NCBI RefSeq assembly: GCF_037027445.1
Contig: NZ_JBANDL010000002.1
Span: 2,542,001 to 2,606,000, forward strand
DNA: 64,000 nucleotides
Source: Lysobacter firmicutimachus
GTDB taxonomy: Bacteria; Pseudomonadota; Gammaproteobacteria; Xanthomonadales; Xanthomonadaceae
Reading direction: 5' to 3'
The position numbers and the translations under genes are program-made. Every line of letters starts with the position of its first letter. Positions within the stretch are counted from its first letter, which is position 1. The notes beneath the pieces were generated by a model. It did no database searches, was not told the origin of the DNA, and saw only the letters and a program-made list of their open reading frames with translations. Below are positions 63,661 to 64,000 of this stretch, in pieces.

Positions 63661-63686
63661 GCCCGGCGCGTGGCTCCGCGCCGGGC
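63661..63686 (-). terminator. GC hairpin after the RND pump gene
   Basis: A perfect 10-bp stem (GCCCGGCGCG, 63661-63670, with 63677-63686) and 6-base loop begins 7 bp past the pump gene stop. A second GC palindrome (GGCCGGCC) lies a few bases on. No T tract follows, so it may be a partial terminator. Confidence 0.4.
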
Positions 63687-63692
63687 CCGCGG

Positions 63693-64000
63693 TCAGGCCG
63701 ACGGCGGTTGCGGCCAGGCCGGGTGCGAGGAGTGGTGGCGGAAGCGCCGGGTCAGCCACTCGCCGAGGTCGTCGATCACGGTGAACGCGGCCGGGATCAC
63801 GATCAGGCTCAGCAGGGTGGAAGTGATCAGGCCGCCGATCACCGCGATGGCCATCGGCGCACGGAAGCTGGAATCTCCGGAAAACCCCAGCGCGATCGGC
63901 AGCATGCCCGCGCCCATCGCCAGGGTCGTCATGATGATCGGCTGGGCGCGCTTGCGGCAGGCGTCGACCAGCGCGTCGTGCTGGCTCAGCCCGTGTTCGT
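63693..64000 (-). CDS. RND efflux transporter, C-terminal end (partial)
   Basis: Only the last 102 residues are in the window; the gene runs off the right edge. The translation has the conserved end of AcrB/MdtC-type pumps: DACRKRAQPIIMTTLAMGAGMLPIAL, then ITSTLLSLIVIPAAFTVIDD and a polar tail (RRFRHHSSHP). The RxRPIxMT pattern follows the fourth-from-last helix in HAE-RND proteins. It is driven by protons and pumps drugs or other small molecules through the envelope with partner proteins not seen here. Confidence 0.9.
   Translation of the reverse strand, partial: EHGLSQHDALVDACRKRAQPIIMTTLAMGAGMLPIALGFSGDSSFRAPMAIAVIGGLITSTLLSLIVIPAAFTVIDDLGEWLTRRFRHHSSHPAWPQPPSA

Overview
The window is GC-rich chromosomal DNA from a gammaproteobacterium. 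Gene content points to Lysobacter or a close relative in the Xanthomonadales: a very large NRPS cluster, a secreted isoamylase and a secreted serine protease, a cyo quinol oxidase, a RegB/RegA-type pair, and an open frame on almost every shadow strand. This assignment is inferred from gene content, not from a marker gene.

Left part (1-12.3 kb). A partial gene of unknown function and a secreted isoamylase lie on the minus strand. Next comes a respiratory block read on the minus strand: cyoABCD (quinol oxidase), a hairpin terminator, then surf1-regB-regA, a tight operon joining an oxidase assembly factor to a redox-sensing two-component system. A divergent MHS-type MFS transporter ends at a strong hairpin at 12255-12282.

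Centre (12.3-47.2 kb). A 0.9-kb non-coding, palindrome-rich leader precedes a plus-strand run of eight genes: MFS exporter, three NRPSs of 5373, 1172 and 2759 residues, two TauD/SyrP-type hydroxylases, a prolyl-hydroxylase-like 2OG-Fe(II) oxygenase, and a membrane-anchored PAF-acetylhydrolase-like hydrolase. The NRPSs hold 8 modules (5+1+2), a lipid-starter C domain, four dual epimerisation/condensation domains and a tandem thioesterase. Reading the A-domain pocket residues by eye gives acyl-D-aThr-D-Ser-Pro-(Arg/Orn)-D-Asp-D-Ser-Pro-Asp. With Asp beta-hydroxylation and Pro hydroxylation this matches the plusbacin/tripropeptin/empedopeptin class of lipid-II-binding cyclic lipodepsipeptides, as I remember those structures. 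It looks like a congener with Ser at position 2. TubC-like docking domains at the start of NRPS 2 and 3, and acidic C-terminal tails on NRPS 1 and 2, probably order the line. A 1.46-kb near-identical tract shared by the two Ser modules shows recent duplication or gene conversion.

Right part (47.2-64 kb). Housekeeping and stress genes follow: haloperoxidase-like hydrolase, WrbA and pirin divergent from a LysR regulator; a small AT-hook-like protein behind twin operator-like repeats; a DUF2867 protein; a GH3 glucosidase with a consensus promoter whose spacer is a 16-bp LacI-type palindrome; an atypical SDR, an AI-2E family permease and a PabC-like lyase; an unknown exported protein; a V8-like secreted protease with a small lipoprotein; an esterase; an MBL-fold lipoprotein; the remnant of a second MBL hydrolase; a small membrane protein; and the C-terminal end of an RND efflux pump. 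I saw no tRNA, rRNA, CRISPR array, IS element or prophage.
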